Assembly (NCBI RefSeq): GCF_013299185.1
Contig: NZ_JAAFKG010000053.1
Coordinates: 1-52,827 of the forward strand
DNA length: 52,827 nt
Source of the DNA: Microcoleus sp. bin48.metabat.b7b8b9.023
GTDB lineage: Bacteria > Cyanobacteriota > Cyanobacteriia > Cyanobacteriales > Microcoleaceae
Direction: 5' to 3'
The position numbers were made by a program, and so were the translations under genes. Positions within the stretch are counted from its first letter, which is position 1. Every line of letters starts with the position of its first letter. This document shows, piece after piece, positions 52,179 to 52,827 of the stretch. Below the pieces are notes generated by a model. The model was not told the DNA's origin, ran no database searches, and was given only the letters and a program-made list of their open reading frames with translations.

Positions 52179-52253
52179 AGTCCTGTAGCTCAATGGTAGA
52201 GCGTTTGCCTTACAAGCAAGATGTTGCGGGTTCAAATCCTGCCAGGACTACCA
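52179..52253 (+). tRNA. tRNA-Val(TAC)
   Basis: Acceptor AGTCCTG/CAGGACT, anticodon loop CTTACAA, T-loop TTCAAAT, discriminator A, encoded CCA. Regular. Confidence 0.93.
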
Positions 52254-52258
52254 ATTTA

Positions 52259-52331
52259 GGGAGTGTAGCTCAATGGATAGAGCACCGCGCTTCGGACGCG
52301 GATGTTGTGGGTTCGAGTCCTACCACTCTCA
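52259..52331 (+). tRNA. tRNA-Arg(TCG)
   Basis: Acceptor GGGAGTG/CACTCTC, perfect CCGCG/CGCGG anticodon stem with loop CTTCGGA, T-loop TTCGAGT, discriminator A. Last tRNA before the rRNA-like region. Confidence 0.93.
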
Positions 52332-52349
52332 TTGTTTTTGATTGAATTT

Positions 52350-52390
52350 AAGGAGGTTGATTCCATTGAATGATTAATTTTTTATATTAA
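52350..52390 (+). promoter_or_regulatory. very strong Shine-Dalgarno-like element and mini frame
   Basis: AAGGAGGTTGATTCC is complementary to the 16S rRNA 3' tail apart from two inserted T. A six-codon frame (MINFLY, stop) follows at 52370. Either a translated leader or a stretch that binds the 30S subunit. Confidence 0.4.
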
Positions 52391-52399
52391 GAGCGATTC

Positions 52400-52680
52400 C
52401 CTACAAGATAGCTGCGCCCCCCGTACTTGCGTGTCCCAATCTTTGGAGCCTACATACTTTAGTACGAGAGGAAAGGTAACGCTGTCAAAAACGGCGCGCG
52501 TTTGCGAACGAGGAGTGCAATGAACCCGATAGGTAGGCTTAGAAGTAGCCATCCTTTAAAGAGTGTGTAATAACTCATCGGCGGAGTCCCTCTAGTAACT
52601 CAGAAAACGCAATGCTCCGATAACTCGCACGCCAATAGTACGCACGGCACAGCCATCCTTAGGGAATTGCACTATTTCAC
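52400..52680 (+). ncRNA. rRNA-mimic RNA with sarcin-ricin loop and GTPase-centre-like elements
   Basis: Two recognisable pieces of 23S rRNA, in reversed order. (1) The sarcin-ricin core AGTACGAGAGGA at 52461-52472, closed by a new 6-bp stem TACTTT/AAGGTA. (2) 52526-52581 aligns without gaps to the 56-nt GTPase-associated centre: GGCTTAGAAG, AGCCATC, TTTAAAGA and GTAATA are kept, including the A1067 and A1095 equivalents (52541, 52569), and the closing stem is CCGAT/ATCGG. An 8-bp helix AGTGCAAT (52514-52521) with ATTGCACT (52666-52673) can enclose piece 2 and a CGGAG/CTCCG hairpin. Transcription as one RNA and the exact ends are inferred. Confidence 0.6.
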
Positions 52681-52827
52681 CTTTTAATAAAGTTATAACC
52701 CAATACGGTTTACTTAAGGTCGAACAAGTGGTACACTAGGTATGATGTATAAAAAAGTAAATCAAGTATAGTGCCGTACAAAAAATTATTATTAGAATCT
52801 CCCAAGCTCAAAAGTAGCGAGATATTC
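52681..52827. other. right edge of the window
   Basis: AT-rich, with no gene or RNA that I can name. AAGGTCGAACAAGTGGTA near 52716 is faintly like the 16S decoding-site strand but too diverged to call. Confidence 0.35.

Noticed and set aside
52400..52680. Simple fragment of a 23S rRNA gene or the edge of an rrn operon
   Set aside because: The two conserved pieces are in reversed order, close together, with new stems and no rRNA sequence between or after.
52710..52735. A copy of the 16S decoding site
   Set aside because: AAGGTCGAACAAGTGGTA resembles the 3' strand but needs two indels, and the opposite strand is missing.

Overview
The window looks like chromosomal DNA of a filamentous cyanobacterium, most likely of the Oscillatoria/Microcoleus kind. 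The signs are dense HIP1 octamers (GCGATCGC and one-off variants), a petM gene, a Ycf39-type protein, cyanobacteria-typical families (Uma2, DUF1802, kinase-WD40 proteins, multi-PAS kinases with a bilin-GAF candidate), heptamer-type tandem repeats, and a boxA/D4 element like that of cyanobacterial rRNA operons. Everything here was read by eye; no database search was run.

Layout. 0.3-5.2 kb: branched-chain/neutral amino acid ABC transporter genes (binding protein, LivH, LivM) with an acetyltransferase inside, followed by a small-protein/aspartic-protease pair bracketed by a second copy of the livM 3' end. 5.3-20.1 kb: mostly ordinary genes (secreted protein, HTH protein, Uma2, kinase-WD40, a doubly damaged aldo/keto reductase, DUF1802, a 1222-residue REC-PAS-GAF-PAS sensor kinase, osmoprotectant-type ABC genes, Nudix-like protein, era) separated by palindromic repeats. 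20.4-23.6 kb: Uma2 pair, a nucleotidyltransferase-like pair, a ruined higBA locus and a DUF433/DUF5615 toxin-antitoxin pair. 23.6-31.7 kb: two integron-like heads, each with a 42-codon 5' stub of a tyrosine recombinase, an outward TTGACA-N18-TATTAT promoter and an attI-like core, followed by gene cassettes. Two attC-like sites have R'' boxes that exactly complement the first bases of their own cassettes. A TnpB element lies inside. 31.8-46.2 kb: nadK, ycf39-like, petM, two more TnpB genes around pdxA, a 1202-residue helical-repeat/BON/OmpA protein, birA, and an AT-rich STAND-like ATPase with a C-terminal phosphoribosyltransferase-like domain.

46.2-52.8 kb: a polysaccharide deacetylase, a GST fragment, then a same-strand array of 25 tRNA-like genes in about 4.4 kb, led by a promoter and a boxA/D4 antitermination-like element. 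It includes five leucine anticodons, three of them on tRNA bodies without the long variable arm expected of tRNA-Leu. The array also carries a bacterial-type PARG (macrodomain) gene. Just after the last tRNA lies a short RNA-like region with two pieces of 23S rRNA in permuted order: the sarcin-ricin loop core and a 56-nt GTPase-centre-like element, each in its own re-paired stem.

The most unusual signal is this tRNA array plus rRNA-mimic locus. My inference is that it supplies translation parts or decoys that help the cell, or a mobile element, survive RNA-targeting toxins. The twin integron heads with truncated integrase are the second most unusual.
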